A stretch of 63,513 nucleotides of DNA from Candidatus Merdisoma merdipullorum (GTDB lineage: Bacteria; Bacillota; Clostridia; Lachnospirales; Lachnospiraceae), in NCBI GenBank assembly GCA_018715645.1, contig DVLE01000083.1, forward strand, positions 1 to 63,513, read 5' to 3'. Positions within the stretch are counted from its first letter, which is position 1; each line of letters opens with the position of its first letter. Below the pieces are notes generated by a model, which saw only the letters and a program-made list of their open reading frames with translations, was not told the origin of the DNA and did not search any database. Shown here piece by piece: positions 35,505-43,455 of this stretch. The position numbers and the translations under genes were made by a program.

Positions 35505-35864
35505 CTAATTCTCCTCTCCGGACACCACCAGAAGAATACCTGCGATAATTACAGCCGCCCCTATCACATTTGTCACCGTAATCTGTTCTTTAAAGATCAA
35601 AGCTCCCCAGACAACTCCCCAAATAACTGTAACCGCCTTAGACGCGTATGCTGTAATAAGCGGCAGTCTCTTTATCACCTGCTGCCAGCCAAGCGCGTAA
35701 ATCACAAGCGTAAAAAGTACCATGCCATAGTACAGGATATATTCTTTTGACAAAAAAGGATAGCCCGCTGCCAGTTTGGAAAAAATACCTCCCATAGAAT
35801 ACAGGAGCAGAAGCAGCTGCAGTCCCAGAAACGTCTTCTTTTCTTCCTTACTCAGTTTTCTCAT
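35505..35864 (-). CDS. Small multidrug-resistance/EamA-like protein, subunit 2
   Basis: The 119-residue protein has four membrane helices (LGLQLLLLLYSMGGIFSKLA, VIYALGWQQVIKRLPLITAY, VTVIWGVVWGALIFKEQI, VIGAAVIIAGILLVVSG). It ends one base before subunit 1 and overlaps the upstream GT2 by 17 nt. AGGAGG sits five bases before the ATG at 35864, so the GTG one codon earlier is rejected. Its partner gene and the ArnC-like neighbour suggest an ArnE/F-like flippase. Confidence 0.8.
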   Translation of the reverse strand: MRKLSKEEKKTFLGLQLLLLLYSMGGIFSKLAAGYPFLSKEYILYYGMVLFTLVIYALGWQQVIKRLPLITAYASKAVTVIWGVVWGALIFKEQITVTNVIGAAVIIAGILLVVSGEEN

Positions 35865-36789
35865 CACTGCCTCCTATCGTCTCACGAATCACATACTGGG
35901 GCGCGTTATTCAGGCTGATATAAATTCTTCCGATATATTCGCCTATAATGCCAAGCAATACCATAATGATTCCGCCAATAAATAAAATCACAGTTATCAG
36001 AGAACTGTATCCCAGCACTGTCGTATATCCCAGCAGCTTGCGCAGCACCATAATCACTCCATACACAAAACCTGCCAGCGCGCACACAAAGCCTACGACC
36101 GTGGCCAGACGGAGAGGCTTGACAGAAAAGGCCGTAAATCCATTAAACCACAAAGCCAGAAGCTTTCCCAGAGAGTAACCAGACTTTCCCTCAAGTCTGG
36201 CCCTGTGATGTACCGGCACATTCGCGATGTTCTTCGTACTCCTTAAAACAAGGCCGCCCACATAGGGATAAGAGTTTTTATATCTGAGCATTTCCTCTAT
36301 AATAAACCGTTTCGCCGCATAATAGCTGGTGCATTTTAATTCCTTGGGCTTATTCAGAAGTATTTCTACCATTTTTTCATTTACCCAGCTTCCAAATATC
36401 CGAAAATGCGACTGCTTGATCTCCGGATAGCATCCGTATACCACGTCGTATCCCTCGTTGATTTTGTCAATGAGTAAAAATGCTTCATCCGCCGGAGTCT
36501 GTCCGTCGTCGTCCAGAGAAACCACAATTTCTCCCTCACAACTTCTATAGCCAGCCATCAGGGCAGCATGCTGACCAAAATTTCTCGCCAGAGAAATACC
36601 TTTCATATTGTGGTATTTTCTGACAAGTCTCTGTATGACATTCCAGACCTGATCCGGGGAATTATCATTCACCAGAACAATCTCATAACTGTATTCCGGT
36701 CTCTGCGTCATGGTTTCCCTCAGCTCATTGACGACCAGCTCGATCGTGTGTTCCGAGCCATAACATGGTATTACAAATGATATATCCAT
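35848..36789 (-). CDS. Polyprenyl-phosphate glycosyltransferase, ArnC/GtrB type
   Basis: The 313-residue GT2 has a catalytic domain (ISFVIPCYGSEHTIELVV, IVLVNDNSPDQVW, GISLARNFGQHAALMAGY, VVSLDDDGQTPADEA) and two C-terminal membrane helices (LATVVGFVCALAGFVYGVIM, LITVILFIGGIIMVLLGIIG). This layout is that of enzymes that load a sugar onto undecaprenyl phosphate for use outside the cell. AAAGGAG fixes the ATG at 36789. With the small flippase pair and GtrA it forms a lipid-linked sugar set. Confidence 0.92.
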   Translation of the reverse strand: MDISFVIPCYGSEHTIELVVNELRETMTQRPEYSYEIVLVNDNSPDQVWNVIQRLVRKYHNMKGISLARNFGQHAALMAGYRSCEGEIVVSLDDDGQTPADEAFLLIDKINEGYDVVYGCYPEIKQSHFRIFGSWVNEKMVEILLNKPKELKCTSYYAAKRFIIEEMLRYKNSYPYVGGLVLRSTKNIANVPVHHRARLEGKSGYSLGKLLALWFNGFTAFSVKPLRLATVVGFVCALAGFVYGVIMVLRKLLGYTTVLGYSSLITVILFIGGIIMVLLGIIGEYIGRIYISLNNAPQYVIRETIGGSDEKTE

Positions 36790-36892
36790 CTCTTTCTCTC
36801 CTTTACTAGACGATTCGGATTCGCCTGACATGCGGAACTGACGCGGTCATCAGACAGCCGGTATAAAAAAGGTGCTTATATAGTAAATAAAT

Positions 36893-37084
36893 TCATTCTA
36901 TTTCATTAACATCAATATGTTTGTACTCCTTATATAACCTTTGCATCTCATTCTTGACCGCATCTGAATCAGCCACATCAAAATAGACCGGTGTTACCAA
37001 CACAGAATATTATTCTTCGAGCCTCTTTATATGGTCCAGGAAATCCTCTCTTTCACACCGGGAATATAGTAATAAGTCGTATCC
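36893..37084 (-). pseudogene. Remnant of a short-chain dehydrogenase gene
   Basis: In the 310-bp gap between two genes, one minus frame reads GYDLLLYSRCEREDFLDHIK, then RLEE, an in-frame TAA, then YSVLVTPVYFDVADSDAVKN through KEYKHIDV and a stop. This follows the SDR pattern from the Rossmann Arg-rich loop to the cofactor-binding aspartate and the helix before the NNAG motif. Both ends and the catalytic YxxxK region are missing. It is a decayed fragment of a dehydrogenase that may once have served the sugar pathway. The rest of the gap shows nothing recognisable. Confidence 0.6.
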
Positions 37085-37099
37085 TCAGTCCAACAATTT

Positions 37100-37825
37100 C
37101 TATTGGTGCTTTATTAACACATACTGCATTTCTGCAATACTGTAACCGAATCTTAGATGTAGAGTGATAACCGCAGGATTATTTGAAGAAACATGTGTTT
37201 TTACTTTTTTATTTCCATGTTTTTCAGCAGAAACTAAATTAGCATATAAAGAAATAAAGCCCAAACCTCTGCCTGTTTCTGTATTCAGTAACCCCCCAAA
37301 CACAATATTTGATACTTGCCCTTCGTTATCCGTATTCACCCCAAAAGCAACAGGCTCCTTTCTATAATACCCTATACACATATGTGCATCTTTCTGAATT
37401 AGATCTCGTATCCAGTTTCCATACCTTTTACCTGCTATTTCTTTCCCAAAATAAGGATCCATAGCTATTCGATCCGTCTTGAAAATATTTCCTGATTCTA
37501 TCTTTTCCAAGACCAGTTTCGTTTCTCTATCATTGGCATCTTTTATCATAATATCACTGGCAAATCCTTTATACTTTGAAGGAAGTTCCAGATCCTTCGT
37601 CTTCCTCTCCATGCCGATGAGCATTTCTATCACCTGATACCCCTGCTCCTGCGCGCAGAGCAGGAGTTCCACGGCTCCACTCGGAACCTTGCATACCGAA
37701 TAAGGCGCTTTTACTTTTGAAAGTGCAGAAATCAGCTCCTCTTTGCTGTCCGAAGCCTCGCATACAATCTCTGTCACATCCACGCCCAGGTTTCTTTTTT
37801 CCCATACTGCGTCCACAATCTTCAT
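37100..37825 (-). CDS. GNAT acetyltransferase, WecD-like
   Basis: The 241-residue protein resembles E. coli WecD, the TDP-fucosamine acetyltransferase: an N-terminal half (MKIVDAVWEKRNLGVDVTE), a middle segment FKTDRIAMDPYFGKEIAG and a C-terminal GNAT fold ending SSNNPAVITLHLRFGYSIAE. The acetyl-CoA loop lies near ETGRGLGFISLY. It is followed upstream by a WecE-like aminotransferase, so together they could make dTDP-4-acetamido-4,6-dideoxygalactose. AAGGAGAAG precedes the ATG. The match is by layout and context, not by a search. Confidence 0.75.
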   Translation of the reverse strand: MKIVDAVWEKRNLGVDVTEIVCEASDSKEELISALSKVKAPYSVCKVPSGAVELLLCAQEQGYQVIEMLIGMERKTKDLELPSKYKGFASDIMIKDANDRETKLVLEKIESGNIFKTDRIAMDPYFGKEIAGKRYGNWIRDLIQKDAHMCIGYYRKEPVAFGVNTDNEGQVSNIVFGGLLNTETGRGLGFISLYANLVSAEKHGNKKVKTHVSSNNPAVITLHLRFGYSIAEMQYVLIKHQ

Positions 37826-37847
37826 TTCTTTTGCTTCTCCTTATTTC

Positions 37848-38975
37848 TCAATGATAGAAAGCTTTGATCTTTTCACATATGAATTTTACCGTCTCCGGTT
37901 CCAGCCCATAATACATAGGCAATCTTACCAGACGCTCGCTTTCTGCTGTCGTATAAATATCCTCTCCTGCGAAACGCCCATATTTCAGACCAGCCGGAGC
38001 TGAGTGCAGGGGAATATAATGGAATACCGCCATGATTCCTTCTTCCTTCAGGTAGGCAATAAACCGGGTACGTTCTTCAAGATCCTTACATTTGATGTAA
38101 AACATATGCGCGTTATGTACGCAGTCCTTTGGAATTACCGGCAGTTGTATCTTTCCTTCTTCCCCCAGCTCTTTGAGTTCCTCATAATAAAGCTTCCAGC
38201 TTGCCATCCGGTTTTCATTGATTTCATCCGCTGCGCAAAGCTGCGCCCACAGATATGCCGCATTCAGCTCGCTGGGAAGATAACTGTCTCCAAAGTCCAC
38301 CCAGGTATATTTATCCACCTGTCCGCGGAAAAATTTAGAACGATTCGTTCCCTTCTCCCGGAGAATTTCTGCTCGCTCATTATATTCCGGATTATTGATC
38401 ACAAGCGCTCCGCCTTCTCCCATAGAATAATTTTTAGTCTCATGGAAGGAGTAGCAGCCAAAGTCACCTATTGTTCCCAGCGCGCGCCCTTTATATGTGC
38501 TCATAACGCCCTGCGCCGCGTCTTCGATCACAAGCAAATGGTGCTTCTTTGCGATCTCCGTAATCGTATCCATCTCGCACGCCACACCTGCGTAATGCAC
38601 CGCAATGATCGCCTTTGTCCTCTCCGTGATGGCTGCTTCTATCTTCGTCTCGTCAATATTCATGGTATCCGGGCGAATATCCACAAATACCAGTTTTGCC
38701 CCGCCTAGCACTGCGGAAGTCGCGGTACTGGAAAAAGTATAGCTGGGCAGAATCACCTCGTCGCCTTCCTCCAGCTCGCACAAAAGCGCAGCCATATCAA
38801 GCGCAGTCGTTCCGCTGGTGGTTAAAAGTACCTTCTGCGCCTGAAACCGTTCTTCCAGCCATGCGTTGCACTTTTTTGTAAACGCTCCGTCTCCGCAGAT
38901 CTTATGCGATTCAATCGCCTCTTTAATATACTTTAATTCTGTTCCCACACAGGGGGGTACGTTAAAAGAAATCAT
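37848..38975 (-). CDS. wecE: dTDP-4-amino-4,6-dideoxygalactose transaminase (WecE/RffA)
   Basis: The 375-residue PLP enzyme of the DegT/DnrJ/EryC1/StrS family is strikingly like E. coli WecE. Shared segments include TKKCNAWLEERF, GDEVILPSYTFSSTA, VHYAGVACEMDTI, VIEDAAQGVMSTYKGRALG, REKGTNRSKFFRGQVDKYTW and AVFHYIPLHSAPAG. The likely PLP lysine is in SFHETKNYSMGEGGA. It aminates dTDP-4-keto-6-deoxyglucose, the RfbB product (rfbB at 51280). AGAATAGGAT before the ATG at 38975 is a fair ribosome site. Confidence 0.93.
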   Translation of the reverse strand: MISFNVPPCVGTELKYIKEAIESHKICGDGAFTKKCNAWLEERFQAQKVLLTTSGTTALDMAALLCELEEGDEVILPSYTFSSTATSAVLGGAKLVFVDIRPDTMNIDETKIEAAITERTKAIIAVHYAGVACEMDTITEIAKKHHLLVIEDAAQGVMSTYKGRALGTIGDFGCYSFHETKNYSMGEGGALVINNPEYNERAEILREKGTNRSKFFRGQVDKYTWVDFGDSYLPSELNAAYLWAQLCAADEINENRMASWKLYYEELKELGEEGKIQLPVIPKDCVHNAHMFYIKCKDLEERTRFIAYLKEEGIMAVFHYIPLHSAPAGLKYGRFAGEDIYTTAESERLVRLPMYYGLEPETVKFICEKIKAFYH

Positions 38976-38978
38976 ATC

Positions 38979-40667
38979 CTATTCTCCTTCTGCCGTTATC
39001 TTGTAAACGGGGACCTCAAGTCCGTAGACAGGTGCTTTATCTATTTCCGTCCACTGAACTTTTCCGTATTCTTCTGCGTAATGCGAGTTAATTTTATCTG
39101 ATGGATGATTCAAAATCAAGTATACATTATCCTTTTCGACAAGCGCCGCATCCTCATCCTCTATGTCAAAATGTCTCAAGCCCTCGTCATGCACTGGCAA
39201 AAAAGTAGTCCAGCCGCCAAAGCTAAAGCCATTGCTTATTCTGGCCTCTTTCCATATACTGAAGTTTTCCGAGTAGCCCGCTATCCAGCTCACATAAATA
39301 TAGTATATATTCTCCTCATGCTCCTGGTAGTACGACTTCAACAACTCATATTCCTGATTACTCGCAAAGCGCTGCTCCTGCTCGCTGCGTACTTCTGCAA
39401 ATCGCCAAACTGTCAGAGCAAGAAGCAGAACGACTGCCGTCCGCGATACCCATTTGGGATATTTTGAGAGTTCTTCCCTGCTTATATTTCCGTATTCCTG
39501 AAGAAAGATTCCCAGAGCGGATAGAAACTCTATCAAAAGCAGGGCTGCCATAACCCTTTCCGGAAGTCTTCCCTCGTAGCCCAGATAAAAACAGATAAGA
39601 CCTTCACACAAAAGGAAACCTATATTCAGCCAGAAACTCTTTCTGTTTCTCTTGAACCCCATAATCAGATTGGCCAGAACCAGCAGCTTGACCGTCAGAT
39701 TCAGGATAATATTTTCTCTGTTCAGTTCTGCTCTGAGAACCAGCCTGACCGCCGACTTCACCCGCTCAAAAAGGGTGGTCTCCTCTAAATATTTCTGTTC
39801 TGCATATTCTGCTATCTGCCGCATTTTTCCGTTTTCCAGCTCGTCTACAAAGATCAGGTTATAGCGTTCCAGATTGACGACATCATACTCTGACAGGCCA
39901 ATCTGATCATAAAACTCTTTGTTTTCTTCGTACGGCGGCACTCCGTAATAATCATAGATCTGGGAACGGGCCGGATTATATTCCCTGTAGGTCTGCCAAT
40001 CTTCACTGGAATAGGTAGCCTGCTCAAATCCCATGATTCCTGCAAGTCCTATACAGACAATCAGCGCCATAACTGCTTTCTTTTTGACAGAATCCTTTTT
40101 GTAAAGGATAATCAGTCCGCCGAAAGGGACCGCCATGAAAAGAACGCTTTCCCGGATGCAAAAGGAAATCCAAATCATCAAAATAATCAGCGCTGCCGCA
40201 AAATATGCCTTTCTTCCCTTACTTTCATCCGTATAATAAAAGAAAATCGCCGATCCGACTACTATCGCAGGCACTACCGTAAACTGAAAGTTCACCAGAT
40301 GCCAAAGCATCGTAAGCGTAAAGAACATAAGAAACAGTGCCGTAGCCACTGCTATATTCTTGCGCTTCTGCTCGCAGAAAGACAAAAGCTTCCACAGCAC
40401 AAGGACGGAAGAAAACAGAATAAATCCCATCCAAAGGCAGCCATACCAGTCTATTCCCGGCAGATAAGTATACAGTCCCTGAAGCATAAGCCCAAGCGCT
40501 GCTTTTACAAAAACCAAATGATAATCTGGCGTTCCTGACATTGCGCCGGATGCAATATCCCGCATCGCCGTATCGTCGTTGATTGCATAGGTTACAGGAA
40601 TCACGAGAAAAACAACTGCCAGAAAAAGAAAGAAAATCCCAAACGACAGTATTTTTTTCTTTTGCAT
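38979..40667 (-). CDS. Polytopic membrane protein, probable GT-C glycosyltransferase, copy 1
   Basis: The 562-residue protein has about ten to eleven membrane helices and a C-terminal soluble domain. Directly after the first helix it has YAINDDTAMRDIASG, an acidic motif where GT-C transferases keep their catalytic Asp residues. The following GIDWYGCLW motif is shared with the neighbour at 40672. GT-C enzymes use lipid-linked sugars on the outer face, which fits the ArnC/GtrA set here. The ATG at 40667 is preferred to one nine codons upstream. The exact family is not recognised. Confidence 0.7.
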   Translation of the reverse strand: MQKKKILSFGIFFLFLAVVFLVIPVTYAINDDTAMRDIASGAMSGTPDYHLVFVKAALGLMLQGLYTYLPGIDWYGCLWMGFILFSSVLVLWKLLSFCEQKRKNIAVATALFLMFFTLTMLWHLVNFQFTVVPAIVVGSAIFFYYTDESKGRKAYFAAALIILMIWISFCIRESVLFMAVPFGGLIILYKKDSVKKKAVMALIVCIGLAGIMGFEQATYSSEDWQTYREYNPARSQIYDYYGVPPYEENKEFYDQIGLSEYDVVNLERYNLIFVDELENGKMRQIAEYAEQKYLEETTLFERVKSAVRLVLRAELNRENIILNLTVKLLVLANLIMGFKRNRKSFWLNIGFLLCEGLICFYLGYEGRLPERVMAALLLIEFLSALGIFLQEYGNISREELSKYPKWVSRTAVVLLLALTVWRFAEVRSEQEQRFASNQEYELLKSYYQEHEENIYYIYVSWIAGYSENFSIWKEARISNGFSFGGWTTFLPVHDEGLRHFDIEDEDAALVEKDNVYLILNHPSDKINSHYAEEYGKVQWTEIDKAPVYGLEVPVYKITAEGE

Positions 40668-40671
40668 AATA

Positions 40672-42465
40672 CTACTCACTCCTATTGCTCTCATTCTCTC
40701 TCACCGAAAAATCGTAAACCTCAAATACTCTTTCTCCATAATCCAGGGCGTCTGTCAGCTCTCTCCCCAGATACTCCTCTCCGTATACGCTGGTATAATA
40801 GCGATCCATATACCGCAGATTCACGTTCTCCAACGAGATAACGTACACGTTCTCTTTTTCCACAATATCCGTCTTAGGATCCGTAATCCCAAGTTTTTGG
40901 CACTTTTCATTTTCCAGCGGAGAAAACGTATGCCAGCCGCCTACCGACAGCAGATTGGTAAACGCAAAGTCCCGGCTCAGCGTAAAATTATCGGTATAGG
41001 TTTCAATAGAAAAGGTCGTCATAAAATATACGTTTTCCATATGCTCCGCCATATAACGGTTTACATCCAGAAATTCTTCGTTATAGCTGCTTCGCCAGCC
41101 CACGTTTCCTTCGACTTCCTGCCATTCCTTCCGGGCAGGAAGAATCAGCAGCACGGCGCAGACCAGCATTATACCAGCAGACAACTGTCTGGATCCTTCT
41201 CTTTTCCGGGAAAATGCCCCAAGCAAAATGCGCCAGCCTACCGCGAGCATACTTAAGAACTGGAGAAGAAACATTCCATAGCATACTCTTTCCACGATTC
41301 TGCCGCGAAATCCCAGATACATCCACATTGCTGCCAGCACTGCGTTGATGAAAAAAGCCAGCGCAAATTGCTTTTTATCCAGAAACCAGCCCAAAACAAG
41401 CACTGCAATTACAGACAGATAGCTCAGATAGCTGAGAGGTGCGTACGTTTTGCTGGTCAAATGCTCCAAAACTTTCTGAAATCCCATAACCAGCCGTTCT
41501 CTTACCGAATGCTCCCGGAAATATTCTTGCTGAACATTCACGGCCAGACTGTGCATAGTATCGCTGTACAGGTCGTCGCAAAGATACAGGGAATATCTCT
41601 GAATGTTCTCTGTTTCTTCCGGAGAAAGTCCAAGAGAATCGTAAAATTCCTGATTGTCTTCATAATTTTTCAGTCCATAATAGTCCATAATCACAGAGCG
41701 ATCCGCATTGTATGAAAGGAACTCCTGCCACTGCGGCGAGCGATAGGCAAATCGTTCCAGCCCTATGATTCCCAGTACTCCGATTACCAAAGCAAGAAGG
41801 ATTCCCCAGTGCCGAAGCGCAAAAGGAAATTTCCCGGAGCGAAGCTTTTCCCACTGAAACGTGCCATATTTAAACCAAAAGCACAAAGCTGCCGCCGGAA
41901 GCACCATCATAAACACATCATTCCGTACGGACAGACAAAGAAGAAGGAGAAAAACGGACACTCCCTCTTCACACAAATTTTGAAATCTGTTTTCTGTTCC
42001 TGACGTATAAAACAGGAATACTCCCGCCGTTCCTGCAAAAGCTGCCGTTACAGTCCACTGAAAGGCTGTAATATGCCAAAGTCCTACACAAGTAAAAAGC
42101 AGAAGCGCGACAATTACATAGACAATTTTCCAGAGCGCGCTTCTATCCATTACCAGTCCCCGGTACAGAATAAGAGCAAAGGATAACAGAATAATTCCGA
42201 TCATCACAATACCATACCAGTCCCAGCCTGGAAATATTCCATACAAACCGCTGATGCAAAGCCCCAGGATATATTTCACAAATATAAGATGAGCGTCCGG
42301 CTTGCCTGTGATGACGCCCGCGGCCACATTACGCATAGCCACGTCGTCATTGATGTCGTAGATAAAAGGCAGATTCTGATATACAAAAAGAAAATATACC
42401 GCTGTGATCAGAACGGCAAGCAAAATGGCCGTACCCATACGAGCCTTCGTTCCCATATTCCGCAT
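40672..42465 (-). CDS. Polytopic membrane protein, probable GT-C glycosyltransferase, copy 2
   Basis: The 597-residue paralogue of the gene at 38979 has the same layout, with YDINDDVAMRNVAAG after the first helix and GWDWYGIVM further on. GGGAGGAGATAT precedes the ATG. The pair lies end to end with a 4-nt gap, as expected of a tandem duplication that has diverged. Function is inferred as in copy 1. Confidence 0.7.
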   Translation of the reverse strand: MRNMGTKARMGTAILLAVLITAVYFLFVYQNLPFIYDINDDVAMRNVAAGVITGKPDAHLIFVKYILGLCISGLYGIFPGWDWYGIVMIGIILLSFALILYRGLVMDRSALWKIVYVIVALLLFTCVGLWHITAFQWTVTAAFAGTAGVFLFYTSGTENRFQNLCEEGVSVFLLLLCLSVRNDVFMMVLPAAALCFWFKYGTFQWEKLRSGKFPFALRHWGILLALVIGVLGIIGLERFAYRSPQWQEFLSYNADRSVIMDYYGLKNYEDNQEFYDSLGLSPEETENIQRYSLYLCDDLYSDTMHSLAVNVQQEYFREHSVRERLVMGFQKVLEHLTSKTYAPLSYLSYLSVIAVLVLGWFLDKKQFALAFFINAVLAAMWMYLGFRGRIVERVCYGMFLLQFLSMLAVGWRILLGAFSRKREGSRQLSAGIMLVCAVLLILPARKEWQEVEGNVGWRSSYNEEFLDVNRYMAEHMENVYFMTTFSIETYTDNFTLSRDFAFTNLLSVGGWHTFSPLENEKCQKLGITDPKTDIVEKENVYVISLENVNLRYMDRYYTSVYGEEYLGRELTDALDYGERVFEVYDFSVRENESNRSE

Positions 42466-42479
42466 ATATCTCCTCCCGG

Positions 42480-43442
42480 CTATTCTTTTCCTTCCCTGAC
42501 AGCTTCAGCCTTCATGCGTTCAAAACTCTCCTTCGCCTGAATCAGCCGTATCTCAAAATCCTGTTTGTTTTTCTGCTCCATACTCTGCAGCACCAGCCCG
42601 GCAAACAAAGCCTGCAGGGCGGCGATCAGTACGAAGCCGCAGACGATCAGCGTGGGAAAACGGGGAACCAGGCCGGTCTCCCAGTATTCCACCAAAATCG
42701 GAATCAGAAATATTACCGCCAGCACAGCCAGGATGCCGGAAAGCAGAGAGAAGAAAGCCAACGGCTTATAATTTTTATAGAGACTTAATATACGGCTCAA
42801 AACCTTCAGGCCATCAGAAAAGGTGTTCAGCTTTGAAACGCTGCCCTCCACACGATCTCGATAATCAATCACCACATAATCCACCTGCATATGCTTGTCC
42901 GCCGCGTGGATACTCATTTCCGTCTCGATCTCAAAGCCTCTTGAGAGTACCGGAAACGTCTTGACAAACTGGTAGCTGAAGGCCCGGTAGCCTGTCATAA
43001 TATCCTGAATATTCGTATCAAAAAATCGATTGATACAATTCTTCACGAAGGAATTTCCAAAATTGTGGAAAGGACGCTTGTTCTCTGTATAGTAAGTAGA
43101 AGAAAGCCGGTCCCCCACGACCATATCCGCCTGCTCCTCCACAACCTTGCGCACCATCTCCGGAGCGGCCTCGGCCGGATACGTATCGTCGCCGTCCACC
43201 ATAAGGTACACTTCCGCCTCAATCTCCCGGAACATTCTGCGGATGACGTTTCCCTTGCCCTGCTGATATTCCCGGCGCACGACTGCCCCGGCTTCCGCGG
43301 CCAGCTCACCCGTGCCGTCCGTAGAATTATTATCATAGACGTAAACGACCGCTTCCGGCATCACACGCCGGAAATCTTCCACGACCTTCTTTACCGTCAT
43401 ACTCTCATTATAGCAGGGAACAAGCACTGCTACCTTGTCCAT
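42480..43442 (-). CDS. GT2 glycosyltransferase with C-terminal membrane helices
   Basis: The 320-residue protein has a dolichol-phosphate-mannose-synthase-like catalytic domain (VAVLVPCYNESMTVKKVVED, VVYVYDNNSTDGTGELA, YLMVDGDDTYPAEAAPEMV, DIMTGYRAFSYQFVKTFPV) and two helices near 230-300. It would load a sugar onto a polyprenyl phosphate. GGAGGG before the ATG at 43442 fixes the start; the longer frame is rejected. It may supply the donor for the neighbouring GT-C-like proteins. Confidence 0.88.
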   Translation of the reverse strand: MDKVAVLVPCYNESMTVKKVVEDFRRVMPEAVVYVYDNNSTDGTGELAAEAGAVVRREYQQGKGNVIRRMFREIEAEVYLMVDGDDTYPAEAAPEMVRKVVEEQADMVVGDRLSSTYYTENKRPFHNFGNSFVKNCINRFFDTNIQDIMTGYRAFSYQFVKTFPVLSRGFEIETEMSIHAADKHMQVDYVVIDYRDRVEGSVSKLNTFSDGLKVLSRILSLYKNYKPLAFFSLLSGILAVLAVIFLIPILVEYWETGLVPRFPTLIVCGFVLIAALQALFAGLVLQSMEQKNKQDFEIRLIQAKESFERMKAEAVREGKE

Positions 43443-43455
43443 AATCCGCCCTCCG

